This document shows, piece by piece, positions 17,754 to 27,805 of a stretch of DNA of 64,000 bases. Every line of letters begins with the position of its first letter. The stretch's first letter is position 1. The notes under the pieces were generated by a model, which saw only the letters and a program-made list of their open reading frames with translations, searched no databases and was not told the DNA's origin. A program made the translations under genes and the position numbers. The stretch lies in NCBI RefSeq assembly GCF_900129635.1, contig NZ_FSRB01000003.1:310001-374000 (forward strand), given 5' to 3'. Source of the DNA: Singulisphaera sp. GP187 (GTDB lineage Bacteria; Planctomycetota; Planctomycetia; Isosphaerales; Isosphaeraceae).

Positions 17754-18413
17754 CCTCGCGCTGCAGCGGACCCGGTCCGCCACGTCATTTAAGGTCGACC
17801 CGATCCGGCAGGCTTGGTGCCTGCCGAGGAGGCCTACACTATTGGTGACATTCTTAATTCTTGATACAGTCTGCGCAAGATGAGTAAGCCTCTCCTCGCC
17901 CTCTGTGAGCCCCATTCTGGTCATGCCACGCACCACTCGGGACTCTGCGGTCGCCTAGTCCGTCAGCAGACGCCAGGCGCTCCAGTTAGATCGCTTGGGA
18001 GATTTGGCAAAGATGCTCGCCCGATCGCGAGATTTGACAGTTTATTCAGGCCTCCCGCCTTGCCCTCTTTCGCTGCATGGCCTCCGACCGTCCGCGGAGT
18101 AGGCCCTCAATAGCGACAACTCTATTTCATATAGACACAATGAGTTAAGAATTAATATTGTCTCAATTTCTTATTCACTGTCAGAATTACCGACGGTGAG
18201 GCCGAGTCGTTTGAAGGGGCAGGGGGCGTGAGTAGCATCGGCACAGAAAATCGGCGTAAGCCCCAAGAACGCCGCGATGTCATAAAGTGCATACCCTGTC
18301 TGGCCCAAACCTCACCCTGCTCGGATCTGGCTACGGAGACGTGGTCACGCCGTCCGCCCATCGCAAGACCGAGGCAGGAGGCGTATCGCCTTCGCCACCC
18401 GACGCCGAAGAAA
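17754..18413. other. Intergenic stretch without a supported gene
   Basis: No frame in these 660 bases shows recognisable motifs. The part at 18110-18190 is locally AT-rich. If the toxin gene to the right once had a downstream immunity gene on the same strand, it is not here. Confidence 0.4.
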
Positions 18414-19393
18414 CTACTTCGGTCGCACCGGCGTCAGCGGATCGACCCCGAACTCGCGCATCGCGGAGTCACAGTCATAGCAAATGGCCCGCGTCGCTCC
18501 GACCTTGTCCACTTCGAATGCCCACAGGATCCCGCTCTCGGCGTGATGTCCTTTCTCCCACGGCGCTGCCTCGGTGACCACCTCGCCTCCGTACTTCGTG
18601 GCAACCTGTTTCACCGTTGCGAGGGCCTTGGGATCGTCGCTGCTCGAACCAAAGATGAGCTTGCCGTCGCTGACTCGCCGCCCGACCGCGCCGGTCCAGT
18701 ACTTTTCCACCTTGGTGGATTTGTAGGAGCTCCAGAGGACGCCCTTCTGATCCCGGTAAACGGCAGCCCGGCCGATCTCCTCGGACGCCTCGACCATGGC
18801 CGCGCGCAGTTCGTAGACGGCTCGCTCCGTCTCCGGCAGCTTGTTCAGGAACTCCTGAAGGCGCCAGGGCGGCACCCCAACGACGGGGGCCTTCTTCACC
18901 TGGAGGGAGATCTGCTTGAGCCGATTGACGGTCCCCTCACCCACGTTCGGTTCCGTCCGGACGCGCAGCCCTTCCGTCGGGGCCGGAAGTGGAACGCTCG
19001 GAGCGCTGGCAGGTCGATGCCCGCCCTTCCGGGCGTTCTTGAACGCCAGGACGAGATCCTTGGCCTGGTGGGCCGTGACAGGATCCGCTCCCAGGGCCTG
19101 GGCCAGCCCATCAATCGCCTTGTCCTGGGCAGCCTCCCGGATCTGGCTCTTGAGGAATTCTCCCGCCAGGATCTCCCCGGCTTTCCGAGCGCCGACCCTC
19201 TTCACCAGCTCCCGGATCGCGACCGTCGCCGTACCGACACCGATGGCCATGCTCGCCGCGGTGGCGGCATAGTCCACGATCTCCACGACCAGCTTGGTGG
19301 TCTCGAGGGACTCGATCTGCTCGTGGAGTGTGGTTCGGATCCGCTGATGCACGGCGACGTCGTTTTGAACCTGCTCCGCCGTCGGCTCGCCTA

Positions 19394-20555
19394 AATAGCT
19401 CCTCGCAACGGGGAAAGTAGACGGGGTCTGTACAATTGGGTAGTGTCACTCATGTCCAGTCCCCGAGATTCACACCCATGGCACACAGCGTTACCCTCGA
19501 CGACGGGCAGCGCCGGGCGTTGCTCGATCGATATCGCAAGGACCACGACCCCGAGGTCCGCTTCCGATCGCATCTCCTCTTGCTCCTGGACGATGGGCAC
19601 ACCTGGGCCACCGTCGCCACGCTCTTGTTCTGTAGTTCGCGGACTATCGACCGCTGGGTTAAGCGGTTTCACGCCGAAGGGGTGGAGGGTCTGAGCGGGC
19701 ATAAACCAGGCCGCCCCTTTCGCTTCGCCGCCGAGTGGGTCGCCGTCGTCGTGGACTGGGTCAAATCCCAGAAGCCCCGCGACTTCGGCTTCCTCCGCAG
19801 CCGCTGGTGCTGCGAGATCGTGGTACTGCTGATGCTTCGAGAATTTGACCTGGAGGTCTCTCGCGAGACCGTTCGTCGTTGGCTGCATCAGGGGGGACTG
19901 GTCTATCGTCGCCCGCGTCCCACGGTCGGGCCGACCGACGCGGAGCGGGAAACCAAGCTGGAAAAGCTCCGCGAGTTAATCGCCGGATTGCCTGAGGACG
20001 AGACGGTGGTCTTCCAGGATGAGGTCGATATCAACACGAATCCCAAGATCGGCTCGATGTGGATGGTCAAGGGCCACCAGGCGAAGGTCGAGACACCCGG
20101 CAACAACGAGAAACGCTATCTGAGCGGTTCGATCCACTGGCGGACGGGGCAGGTGTTTCTGACCGAGGGCGCCCCGAAGCAAGGGAGGGACACGGCGTTG
20201 TTCTTGAAGCACCTGGATGATCTTCGGAGTTGCCTGAGGCGCTACCGCAAGATTCACATCATCTGCGACAACGCGAAGTGCCACGCCAGCAACGATGTGG
20301 CGGTGTATTTGTACGAGCACCGCGAGCGGATCGACCTGCACTTCCTGCCGGCCTACAGCCCCGATTGTAATCCGATCGAGCGGGTGTGGTGGAATCTGCA
20401 TGACCAGATCACCCGCAACCATCAGTGCAAGTCCATGGAGGAGTTGTTGGAACTGACCTTCACCTGGCTCGGCAGTCGCAACCCATTCAAGGTCGAGGGC
20501 CGCTCCGTCTATCAGCAGGCCGCTTGAATTACTTTCCCTGTTGAGAGGAGCTATT
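19394..20555 (+). mobile_element. IS630-family insertion sequence (1162 bp)
   Basis: The element is bounded by TA on both sides (19392-19393 and 20556-20557), the target duplication expected of IS630. Its ends match over 24 of 26 bases as inverted repeats beginning AATAGCTCCTC. It encodes one transposase oriented opposite to the interrupted gene. Confidence 0.93.
19478..20527 (+). CDS. IS630-family transposase
   Basis: The 349-residue protein has an N-terminal helix-turn-helix (TWATVATLLFCSSRTIDRWV), a winged linker (VSRETVRRWLHQGGLVYRRPR) and a DDE catalytic domain: Asp in VVFQDEVDINTNP, Asp in IICDNAKCH and Glu in LPAYSPDCNPIERVWW. All catalytic residues are present, so it may be active. 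The start at 19478 (MAHSVTL) begins just before the HTH; an earlier in-frame start at 19436 lies closer to the inverted end. The family inserts at TA, as seen here. Confidence 0.93.
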   Translation: MAHSVTLDDGQRRALLDRYRKDHDPEVRFRSHLLLLLDDGHTWATVATLLFCSSRTIDRWVKRFHAEGVEGLSGHKPGRPFRFAAEWVAVVVDWVKSQKPRDFGFLRSRWCCEIVVLLMLREFDLEVSRETVRRWLHQGGLVYRRPRPTVGPTDAERETKLEKLRELIAGLPEDETVVFQDEVDINTNPKIGSMWMVKGHQAKVETPGNNEKRYLSGSIHWRTGQVFLTEGAPKQGRDTALFLKHLDDLRSCLRRYRKIHIICDNAKCHASNDVAVYLYEHRERIDLHFLPAYSPDCNPIERVWWNLHDQITRNHQCKSMEELLELTFTWLGSRNPFKVEGRSVYQQAA

Positions 20556-20849
20556 TAGGTAAGGCGGCAGCGACAGGACGCGCTGAAGGACGGAGCAGGC
20601 TTCCTCCTTCGACCAGACCTCCCACCACCGCTGGTCAGCGACCAGCCTATTGGCCTCGACCAGCATGTCGTGACCGATCCGGTCATAGAGGTCCCGATCT
20701 CCTTGCATCCTGGCATCCACCAGCCTCTGGTGCTGAAACTTAAACCAGTTTCGGTCGTCATCGGTGACCATGGCCGACCTCGATTCTTGATCTTGCGGGA
20801 CCCGTGGCCGGACAGGAATTTCGAGCACAGCCGTGGAGGGCTGTGCCAC

Positions 20850-21126
20850 AGGAAATATGGACCGACCGCAGCTGAACAGCGCCCCTTATTCCTGGGATGT
20901 GTCTGAGACGGAGTCGTGGGGGCCGGTGTCGGACGGCCCTTGTGAAATGCCTTCAAACGGTGCGCTCCACCCCCTACCAGGTATATACGCGACGGCGGAT
21001 CCGACCGGACACGGAATCAGAAAAGCCGGGACTTCCCAGCGGTACAGTCTCGATCCACGAGGCCAGTTTCTTCCACCTAGTTTGTGTTTCGCCCGCCTGC
21101 TCCATGGGGAGTCGGGGGGAGTCGGT
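20850..21126. other. Intergenic stretch without a supported gene
   Basis: I see no motif-bearing frame between the toxin-gene start region and repeat R8. Confidence 0.35.
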
Positions 21127-21239
21127 GGCCAGGCACTTCACGAGGGTAAGGCGAGAAGCCTGGGCAATCCGTTAAGCCTTGCGACTGGGCGCACCTCTTT
21201 ACCGAATCCCCCCCGACTTCCCAGTTGCAGTGCATGGCT
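21127..21239 (+). repeat. Interspersed repeat R8 (diverged type)
   Basis: The left end is GGCCAGGCAC and the right end GTGCATGGCT. The interior differs from type A and has its own shared words with R9-R11 (GAGGGTAAGGCGAGAAGCC resembles GAGAGTAAAACGGAGAACC), so it links the two types. Confidence 0.65.
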
Positions 21240-22573
21240 CCGAGTCTCCCCTCGCCTCTTGGCTCTCGCCAGATGATCGAACTTTCATCGAAAACCAGAT
21301 CGATGTCCTTTTGATATAGGGCAAGCTCTATGACTACTGAGCCGGAGCGGCTAATCGTGAGGACTGACCCGAAATGCTTGATTCTTGCCATTGGCACTTC
21401 TGGATAAGTCTACGACTCGCCAGCCTTCGGTCGTCTCTATGGCCTGAACGCTCAACGCTTCGACGAGCACTTCGTCGTCAACGTGGCCCCCGACAAGGCC
21501 GGTCGGTTCAGGGCGGTGTCTGCGCTCGGGACGTTTCCAATCAATCAACCGGATGTCGAGAGGGGCCATCGGTTTTCCAAAGGCAGTTGGTGGTCGACCT
21601 CCGACCTCGGGCGGTATCCCAAGCCGCCGTTCCTGCTCACGGATGACCCCGCGTTTCATTTGGTCGATCACAGCGCCGTGGCGCGACTTCCCGTACAGGT
21701 ATGATTCTGGGGCAAACTGATTACTACGGCGAGCACGACAATCTCAATCGCTTCGGGGAATGACCGGCAGGTTCGAACCCGGAAGGCACTCGGACGGAGA
21801 ACGGGTGCCCGGTTCTACCGATGGTGCCGGGGCTGCCACCACTCCGTCCGAAACCCGGAGCCGGCGAGGGAGTGGCACGGAAGATTCCCTTGAGTCCGGC
21901 CGATTTCTACCGGTCCGCGCCCCCCGGCCTCCGGCCCCGATTCGCTCGAGCTTCGCGAATCCGGCCACGAGGCGAAGTTGGGCGGGGTTGCCCGCCGAGC
22001 ACGCCACGTCGGAGCCGGCCCCTCGCTCGCGTCGGTAAATACGACGACCGGGAGCCTGCTGGCGGTCGCGCCCGGGGGCCACGTGAATAACGGCGTCCGG
22101 GTCTTCCGGGCCGTCGGCGCGACGACTGACGCGGTGCTCTCCGCCTCGCTCCGGCCCCCGACCCGCCGCGGTGGCCTCAGCCTCGGCGGGAGCTAACCCA
22201 CTCCAGGCCGGCCCGGCGGACCAGCACGGCCGCGTGCCATCGTTCATTTGGGATGCTCGTATTCTTCGTCGCCGTGGAAATCGAGGAAAAGAAAATGGCC
22301 GGGTCGCCCCGGGGATTGCTCTCCCCGGGCCCCAACAAATCCAACCATTCACATTCAACGCGTACAACTCGTCATGCCATGAACTCGTTATGGGGCGACA
22401 CACTGAATGAATCGCAACCGGGGGCGGGAGAGAAATCGAATCGGGCGTCAATATTGCCGCTATCCGGGCAAAATCGGACGATCACAAACATATGAACTTG
22501 TAGATGCTACATTATCTAGTCTCCGCAAACTACTTCAAAAATTAGGAATGTCCCCAATAGCCAAGCCTTTGAA
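21240..22573. other. Decayed region without a confident gene
   Basis: A plus-strand stretch from about 21408 to 21704 has mild coding character (YDSPAFGRLYGLNAQRFDEHF, FSKGSWWSTSDLGRYPKPPF) but is closed upstream by an in-frame TAA and has no start site. The GC-rich part 21750-22200 is open in several frames without motifs. I assign no product. Confidence 0.3.
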
Positions 22574-22583
22574 ATGCTTGGCC
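22574..22583 (+). repeat. Right-end fragment of the interspersed repeat (R12)
   Basis: ATGCTTGGCC followed by ATGACTGCC matches the right end of type A copies, preceded by CCAAGCCTTTGAA. No left end is present. Confidence 0.6.
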
Positions 22584-22606
22584 ATGACTGCCACAGTCCA
22601 AGAGAG

Positions 22607-22882
22607 GTGAGCCGGATCCAGACGCTGCTGTTCGTGCACTTCCTGGCGCTGCCGGTAGAGTCGCTGATGCAGCGGGAGTTGATCGACAGCCTGCCGCTGT
22701 ACCCGGAGGGCCGGGCGTGCCGACGGCCGACGGCTCGGAAGCTGATCGATTTGTTCGAGGAAGTGCAGCGGCATGAGTTGTCAGCGGCCCGGCGCCCGTC
22801 CGTGGTCTTCAGCATGAAGTTGAGCCCGATGCAACGTCACATCCTCCGGCTGTCGAACATGAGGGAGGCCTACGAGATCTGA
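22607..22882 (+). pseudogene. Probable transposase C-terminal remnant
   Basis: The frame VSRIQTLLFVHFLALPVESL, followed by YPEGRACRRPTARKLIDLFE and LSPMQRHILRLSNMREAY, looks like the end of a transposase of the IS4 superfamily (IS1634-like tails have a similar hydrophobic helix then a basic segment). It begins directly after a repeat right end and has no own start, so it is a 5'-truncated piece. The assignment is tentative. Confidence 0.35.
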
Positions 22883-23009
22883 CCGGGGCACTGTCGGATG
22901 TCCAGATATTCCGCGCGTGACGTACGGAAGATTGGGCGAAACGTGGGGAGAGAAGTAGGATGGGTCCCTCGGTCCGGGTAGGAATCGATCCGGCCTTGGA
23001 GGACATATC

Positions 23010-24629
23010 GTGCGAGCGAACTCCCTCGTGCTAGCCATCCCGATCATCCTCGGCATAGGTTTATCCCTTAGCACGCCCCCGCTCGTAACCGAACCGGTGG
23101 CGGGCCAGGAGGAACCGGCCCCGCCGGACCCGACCTGGCAGCGACTCGGCCTGCCCGAGAGCCCGACGCCTGAAACCGGGCGCGGCGTGGGGATCGTCCA
23201 TATCGACGAAGGGGGCCTCGATCCGGCGCTGCGCCCCCTGGGCGAGCGACTCAAGCATGTGATTGTCGGTCAGGACATGGACATCTCACTGGCCGAACCG
23301 CTGAATGCTTACAAGGACCGAGAGGATGCGGAGTACAACCACGGCGTCAGAGGTCTCCTCCAGATGGCATCCGCCCCGTTCCGCGTGCGGGACCGGACCT
23401 ATGGCGGCCTGGCACCGGGGGCGACGTACTTCGTGATTCCGTACCTCACCGTGCGCGCGGACGGACCCGACGGACGGCACGAGCGATTCGACCCGCGGCT
23501 GGGCCGGGCCATCGATTGGGTGGTGAAGAACCGGGAGCGCTGGAACATCCGCATCATCCTCCTCACAGTCGGGGTCGACCATCCACGCCCTTCTCTGGAA
23601 GGTTCGGCGCGATCCGGCCTGATCAAGAACACCCGGGAATACCCGATCGTCCGCGCGCTGGAGCCGGCGATCCAGGCGGGGATCCTCGTCGTCACGGGCA
23701 ATAACAACACCGCCATGGAGAACACACTTCCGCCGGTCGAATACCTGTCGGTGGGCGCCTACCACGACGCGGGGCATGCCGATCACCGGTTCCACCGCGA
23801 GAACCCCGACGAGCCGTGGGGGCGTAACGGCGACGGTCACGAGCGACCCGACGTCCTGGCCCCGAAGTACTTCGTCCCCAACCACCTAACACCGGAGGGC
23901 GAGCTCGCCTACTTCGGGGGGACCAGCTCGGCCAGTGCCCAGGTCACCGCGCTGTGCGCCCTCCTGTTCGCCCGATTCCCGCAAGCGGATGCGCAGACGA
24001 TCAAATATGCCCTGATTCGCTCAGGCGATCCCTTGCCGGGCAGCCAGCGGCCCGGGGTGCGCGTCAACGCGGCCCGTGCCATCTCACTGCTGACTGACGG
24101 CTCCGTCCGCCCGCCCTGGCCCCGGATCCCGCCGCCGGTCACGGTCACTGACCCGAACTCATCCCTCCGATCGAAGGATGCGGTCGAGCGGGCGCTCGCC
24201 GTCTCGGCCCTCGCCTGGCATCCCGAGTTGTTCCGGCCGAAGGACGGGGTGCGTCTCCGCCAGATCTTCTGGCGTCTGCTCCGCGACGACTCACCCACTG
24301 TGAGGAAGGCCGCGGCGTCGGCCCTGGCCGGCCCGGAATCGGACGACGAGCGACGACGGCTCTGGGACAGTCTGTACCGGGAGTTGGACATGGGGGTGCG
24401 CGGCCTACTCGCAGATGTGCTCCTAGCCGGTGCTAGGGCCGATCCCTTGGACGACTGGATTCCACTCGCGACCGACCCGAACTGGACGGCGCGATGGTGT
24501 GCGGCCAAGGTACTACGGGATCATCATCCGACTGCACCACGACTCGAATATGCGGTCGTCCCGGAGGAGATCGAGCAGAAAGCCCAGCCGGTCCTCGATT
24601 GGTATCGAAAGAGAAAGCAGTCCAGATGA
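23010..24629 (+). CDS. Secreted subtilase (S8) with C-terminal HEAT-like repeats
   Basis: The 539-residue protein has a signal peptide (LVLAIPIILGIGLSLSTPP) and a subtilisin-type domain at residues ~55-370: Asp in GVGIVHIDEGGLD, His in NHGVRGLLQM, oxyanion Asn in VVTGNNNTA and Ser in FGGTSSASAQVTALCALL. The His loop differs from the usual HGTxVA. Residues ~395-530 carry helical repeats of HEAT type (AVERALAVSALAWHPELF, DDSPTVRKAAASALAG). The GTG start at 23010 has GGAGG 7 bases upstream. It stands alone, with R4 downstream. The substrate is unknown. Confidence 0.85.
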   Translation: MRANSLVLAIPIILGIGLSLSTPPLVTEPVAGQEEPAPPDPTWQRLGLPESPTPETGRGVGIVHIDEGGLDPALRPLGERLKHVIVGQDMDISLAEPLNAYKDREDAEYNHGVRGLLQMASAPFRVRDRTYGGLAPGATYFVIPYLTVRADGPDGRHERFDPRLGRAIDWVVKNRERWNIRIILLTVGVDHPRPSLEGSARSGLIKNTREYPIVRALEPAIQAGILVVTGNNNTAMENTLPPVEYLSVGAYHDAGHADHRFHRENPDEPWGRNGDGHERPDVLAPKYFVPNHLTPEGELAYFGGTSSASAQVTALCALLFARFPQADAQTIKYALIRSGDPLPGSQRPGVRVNAARAISLLTDGSVRPPWPRIPPPVTVTDPNSSLRSKDAVERALAVSALAWHPELFRPKDGVRLRQIFWRLLRDDSPTVRKAAASALAGPESDDERRRLWDSLYRELDMGVRGLLADVLLAGARADPLDDWIPLATDPNWTARWCAAKVLRDHHPTAPRLEYAVVPEEIEQKAQPVLDWYRKRKQSR

Positions 24630-24695
24630 ATGCGCCCCGATAAGGTGCTCATCTCAGCTTCCCGTGGGTCTAATGGGAGCGATCGGGCGATCGGT

Positions 24696-24818
24696 GGCCA
24701 GGCACCTAGACTGAGGCACCTAGACTAGGTATCGCCGGGGTTCTTGGTCGTTCATTGGGGGTGGCAGCGCGGCGGCTGTTCTAAGATCCCCCAAGTCTCC
24801 CCTCTGAAGTGCCTGGCC
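24696..24818 (+). repeat. Interspersed repeat R4 (type A, tandem left segment)
   Basis: Ends are GGCCAGGCAC and GTGCCTGGCC. The left segment AGGCACCTAGACTG is duplicated in tandem, making this copy longer than R1-R3. Confidence 0.88.
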
Positions 24819-24896
24819 ATGACTTCCCCCCTGATACAATCTTGATCGACCGAGGTCGCATTCGGTGGACTACCTCAATTCCCAGAGCACCACACC

Positions 24897-26453
24897 ATGA
24901 CCTTCAACTGGCCGACATGGCTCCCCACGAGGGACTATCGCCTGAGGTATCGGATTATGCTGTTTCTCGCACTGCTCGCGCCGATCGTCGGCACGGGCAG
25001 GTGCCCCGCGGCCGCCGCCGAGGGCGGTCCCGATCTGAACGGCATCTGGAAACTGGTCGGCCAAACTCCTGGTGACAGTGAGTGGGCTATCTTCGAAGTC
25101 AAGAAAGCCGATGGCAAACCCATCGTCGAGATCATTGACGGAGTGAAAGTCTTTGGAAAATCCCAGATCTACCTGGAGAAGTCGGCCGACGGAATCGTCG
25201 TGTTGCTTGCGTATGAGCAAGGTGACGTCACCTTCAAGGGTCGTCTCCACGAGGACGGTGGGGACGACCGCATCGTCGGCGCCATGCAATTCCGGGCGTC
25301 GGGGATGGCATCGACGTCTGGGGCACGCCTGGAGAGGACAAGGGCGACGAAGCTCGCGGAGCCGAGCGAGCCGCCGGAGAAGCGTGGCTTCATGGCGACC
25401 TTCGGCCTCCTTCCGGAATTGCAAAAGGCGACGGCTGAGTTCCTCAACGATCGGTATAAGTCGCTAGAACTGACGACCGCGACCGTAGCGGCCGATGGCA
25501 TCCGAATTGACGCCCCTACCACCACGCGGGCTTGGGCAGTGTCTCGCCTCGTGGACGTAGCCAGGCGGGCCGGGAAGGCCGACGTCGTGGCCGAGACCGA
25601 ATTGGCCAAACTCAAGGCGCTGATCGCCGAGGAGGGCCGTCCGCCGACCGTGCCTCTGGTTGTCGAACCATTCGCGGGCCGGCGCGATTCGGACGGAGAT
25701 CAAGTCGTCTTGGTGGAGCTCTTCACCGGCGCCCAGTGCGGGCCATGTGTGGCCGCCGACATCGCGTTCGACGCCCTAAGCGCCGCCTACAAGCCGATCG
25801 ATTTGATCACATTTCAATATCACCTCCATATCCCCGGCCCCGACCCATTGACCGGCCCCGATTCCGTCTCTCGTCAGGACTATTACCGCGTCCGGAGCAC
25901 CCCTTCGACCTATTTCAATGGTCGGGCGATGGCTGGCAGCGGGGGCTCGGTCGGTGACTCACGGCGAAAGTTCAATCAATACCGTCACGTCATCGATGAA
26001 CTTCTCAAGGGGAAGAGGGAAGCGACGATCGAGTTGGTGGCCCATCGGACAGGCGACGAGGTTCACATCACAGCTTCGGCAAAAGTTGACAGACGCGCAG
26101 GGACATCGACAAGAAACCCGCGGCTGCGTCTTGCACTGGTCGAGGAGTCGGTGCCGTACTCCGGCAGCAACCGTCTGCCGTCCCACCACTACGTCGTCCG
26201 CGCCCTGCCGGGGGGAGCCGAGGGCAGGGCATTGGAGGGGGGCAAAATCCGGATCGAGGAATCCATCAACCTCAGCAAAGTCCGGAGTATGCAAGAGGCG
26301 TACCTGAAGGGGTATCCGAACTCACCCGAGTCGCGAGGCGCTTTCCCAAACCCCTTGCCACCAGTCGAGTTGAAAAAGCTCCGTGTGGCTGCTTTTCTCC
26401 AAGATGATAGCGATCGGCTGGTGTTGGACGCGATCATCGTCCCTGTCGACTGA
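24897..26453 (+). CDS. Secreted thioredoxin-fold protein with CGPC motif
   Basis: The 518-residue protein has a signal peptide (IMLFLALLAPIVGTGRCPAAAAEG), an N-terminal lipocalin-like segment (LNGIWKLVGQTPGDSEWAIFEV) and, from about residue 265, a thioredoxin-like domain with active site GAQCGPCVAADIAFDAL and the cis-Pro region STPSTYFNGRAM. The C-terminal third is beta-rich (Omp28-like). This resembles DUF1223/Omp28-type extracytoplasmic thiol proteins. An internal ATG at 24957 (MLFLALLA), with GAGG 9 bases upstream, would give a more typical signal peptide and may be the true start. No partner gene is adjacent. Confidence 0.8.
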   Translation: MTFNWPTWLPTRDYRLRYRIMLFLALLAPIVGTGRCPAAAAEGGPDLNGIWKLVGQTPGDSEWAIFEVKKADGKPIVEIIDGVKVFGKSQIYLEKSADGIVVLLAYEQGDVTFKGRLHEDGGDDRIVGAMQFRASGMASTSGARLERTRATKLAEPSEPPEKRGFMATFGLLPELQKATAEFLNDRYKSLELTTATVAADGIRIDAPTTTRAWAVSRLVDVARRAGKADVVAETELAKLKALIAEEGRPPTVPLVVEPFAGRRDSDGDQVVLVELFTGAQCGPCVAADIAFDALSAAYKPIDLITFQYHLHIPGPDPLTGPDSVSRQDYYRVRSTPSTYFNGRAMAGSGGSVGDSRRKFNQYRHVIDELLKGKREATIELVAHRTGDEVHITASAKVDRRAGTSTRNPRLRLALVEESVPYSGSNRLPSHHYVVRALPGGAEGRALEGGKIRIEESINLSKVRSMQEAYLKGYPNSPESRGAFPNPLPPVELKKLRVAAFLQDDSDRLVLDAIIVPVD

Positions 26454-26473
26454 AGCACCTCTCTAACCGCGGG

Positions 26474-26580
26474 ATGATTCTGCTGGTCGTCGAGAAGTTC
26501 GAGGAACTCGGCTCCGCATATGCGGTCTATCGTTACCTGGTCGTGAATGACCTGCGGCTTGGGTTTCGCCGCCAGAGGAG
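26474..26580 (+). pseudogene. Serine-recombinase fragment
   Basis: The frame reads VVEKFEELGSAYAVYRYL then VVNDLRLGFRRQRR, a pattern typical of the central recombinase domain of large serine recombinases. Both ends of that protein are missing, and the following sequence becomes repeat R5 after ~55 bases. It is a remnant of a former mobile element; no attachment site could be identified. Confidence 0.5.
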
Positions 26581-26635
26581 GGCGAATCGCTCGGTGAAGT
26601 CCTCCAGCCTTTCGGCCGAAGCAGGAACGATCGGT

Positions 26636-26783
26636 GGCCAGGCACCCAAACTGGGTAAGGCACCTAGACCGGGCAAGGCACCTAGACTGAGCACAGCCAG
26701 GGTTCTTGGGAGTTCATTGGGGATGGCAGCGCGGCGACTGTTCCCCCTAGACCTCTCAAGCCTCCCCTTTGAAGCGCCTGGCC
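26636..26783 (+). repeat. Interspersed repeat R5 (type A, triplicated left segment)
   Basis: The left end is GGCCAGGCAC and the right end GCGCCTGGCC. An 18-bp unit beginning AGGCACC is present three times in tandem (26640-26693), making this the longest copy. Confidence 0.88.
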
Positions 26784-26876
26784 ATGACTGCCTTCGTTAG
26801 CACGTTGAGCCAGTCGAGGAACCGATCTAGCCACCCGTCGATCGACAAACCCTGCGGCTTGGCCCCGCGGCCGGAA

Positions 26877-27728
26877 TCACTGCGGGACCAGTCCCTCGAT
26901 CCGCGCGACCTCTTCGGACTCCAACCGGAAATCGAGGACTTCGAGAGCGGCCCGCATGTGGTCGGCATTGGTGGTCCCCGTCAGGACCATCATGCCGACC
27001 TCGAGTGCGAACCGGAAGACGATCTGGCTGACGGCCCGGCCATGGCGTTCGGCGATCCGGGCCAATTCGGGATGGGCCAGCGCCTCACGGTTGGCGGTCA
27101 GCAGCGAGAAGCCCTGGTAGACCAACGCGTTGGCGGTGCAGAAGTCCCGGATGGGACGGTCCCAGCGCCGGGCGGCGTAGCATCGGTTTTGGACGAACCG
27201 GGGTCGGATGCGTGCCTCCCGACACAGCTCCTGGAGCTGTTCGAGGGTGACGTTACTGACGCCGAGCAGACGAGCCCGGCCACTGTCGTGGATGGCTTCC
27301 ATCGCTCGCCAGGCCGCCCAGTCGGCCGGAGCCAGGCCGACCCGCTGAGTGGGGCCGTGCAGCAAGTAGGAATCGATCACTGCGACGCCCAGGTGCTTGA
27401 GCGAGCTGGCGAAGGACTGCTCGACCTGGAGCGGGATCGGGGCGTCGGGATCGTAGGGAAGGCGGTGATCCTGCCCATGACGGAAGGTGAACTTCGTTTG
27501 GAGGAACAGGCCATCCCGGCGCAGCGGGCCGCTTGCGACCGCCGCCGAAAGCGCCTGCCCGACCGCGGCCTCGTGGTAGTGGCGACGCTGGTTGGCGGTA
27601 TCGATGCCCCGAAATCCGTGTTCCAGGGCAAGTGCGGTCAGGCGTTGCGTCTCGTTTTCCTTCCAGGCAGTCCCGTACAGGAAGCGGGGCACCCGAATCC
27701 CTTCAATCAACATGGTCCGGTCGGACAT
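26877..27728 (-). CDS. Aldo/keto reductase family oxidoreductase
   Basis: The 283-residue protein follows the aldo/keto reductase barrel: Asp in FRGIDTANQ, Tyr in RRHYHEAAVGQAL, Lys in LFLQTKFTF and His in SYLLHGPT make up the catalytic tetrad, with LLGVSNVTLEQL and the NADP-binding LTGTTNADHMRAAL near the end. It reduces carbonyl substrates with NADPH; the specific substrate is not predictable. The ATG at 27728 has GGAGGAG just upstream. It lies alone between repeat R5 and a partial repeat copy. Confidence 0.9.
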   Translation of the reverse strand: MSDRTMLIEGIRVPRFLYGTAWKENETQRLTALALEHGFRGIDTANQRRHYHEAAVGQALSAAVASGPLRRDGLFLQTKFTFRHGQDHRLPYDPDAPIPLQVEQSFASSLKHLGVAVIDSYLLHGPTQRVGLAPADWAAWRAMEAIHDSGRARLLGVSNVTLEQLQELCREARIRPRFVQNRCYAARRWDRPIRDFCTANALVYQGFSLLTANREALAHPELARIAERHGRAVSQIVFRFALEVGMMVLTGTTNADHMRAALEVLDFRLESEEVARIEGLVPQ

Positions 27729-27805
27729 CGACTCCTCCGCTTGTGATTCATACTCCGGGGCCGATCGAGCCGCGGGGTCCTCTCCACCCATTCTGCACGT
27801 GACGG

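Larger units (their letters stand above)
18414..20771 (-). pseudogene. Deaminase-type toxin gene interrupted by an IS630 element
   Basis: The gene is read right to left in two exact pieces, 20771-20556 and 19391-18414, with the IS between. Removing 19394-20555 and one TA joins the codons for SLPPYL to those for GEPTAEQV in one frame without a stop, giving 397 residues. The C-terminal part has a nucleotide-deaminase zinc motif: HAE in GHHAESGILWAF and CxxC in AICYDCDSAMREFG. Before it lies a helical region with a hydrophobic stretch (ATAASMAIGVGTATVAI). The ATG at 20771 has GAGG upstream. The 3' piece could still be translated from a GTG at 19352. The deaminase assignment rests on motifs only. 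Confidence 0.7.

Noticed and set aside
21744..22451. 235-codon minus-strand frame
   Set aside because: Composition (Arg/Pro/Gly) and lack of motifs or start site suggest a random open frame in GC-rich decayed DNA.
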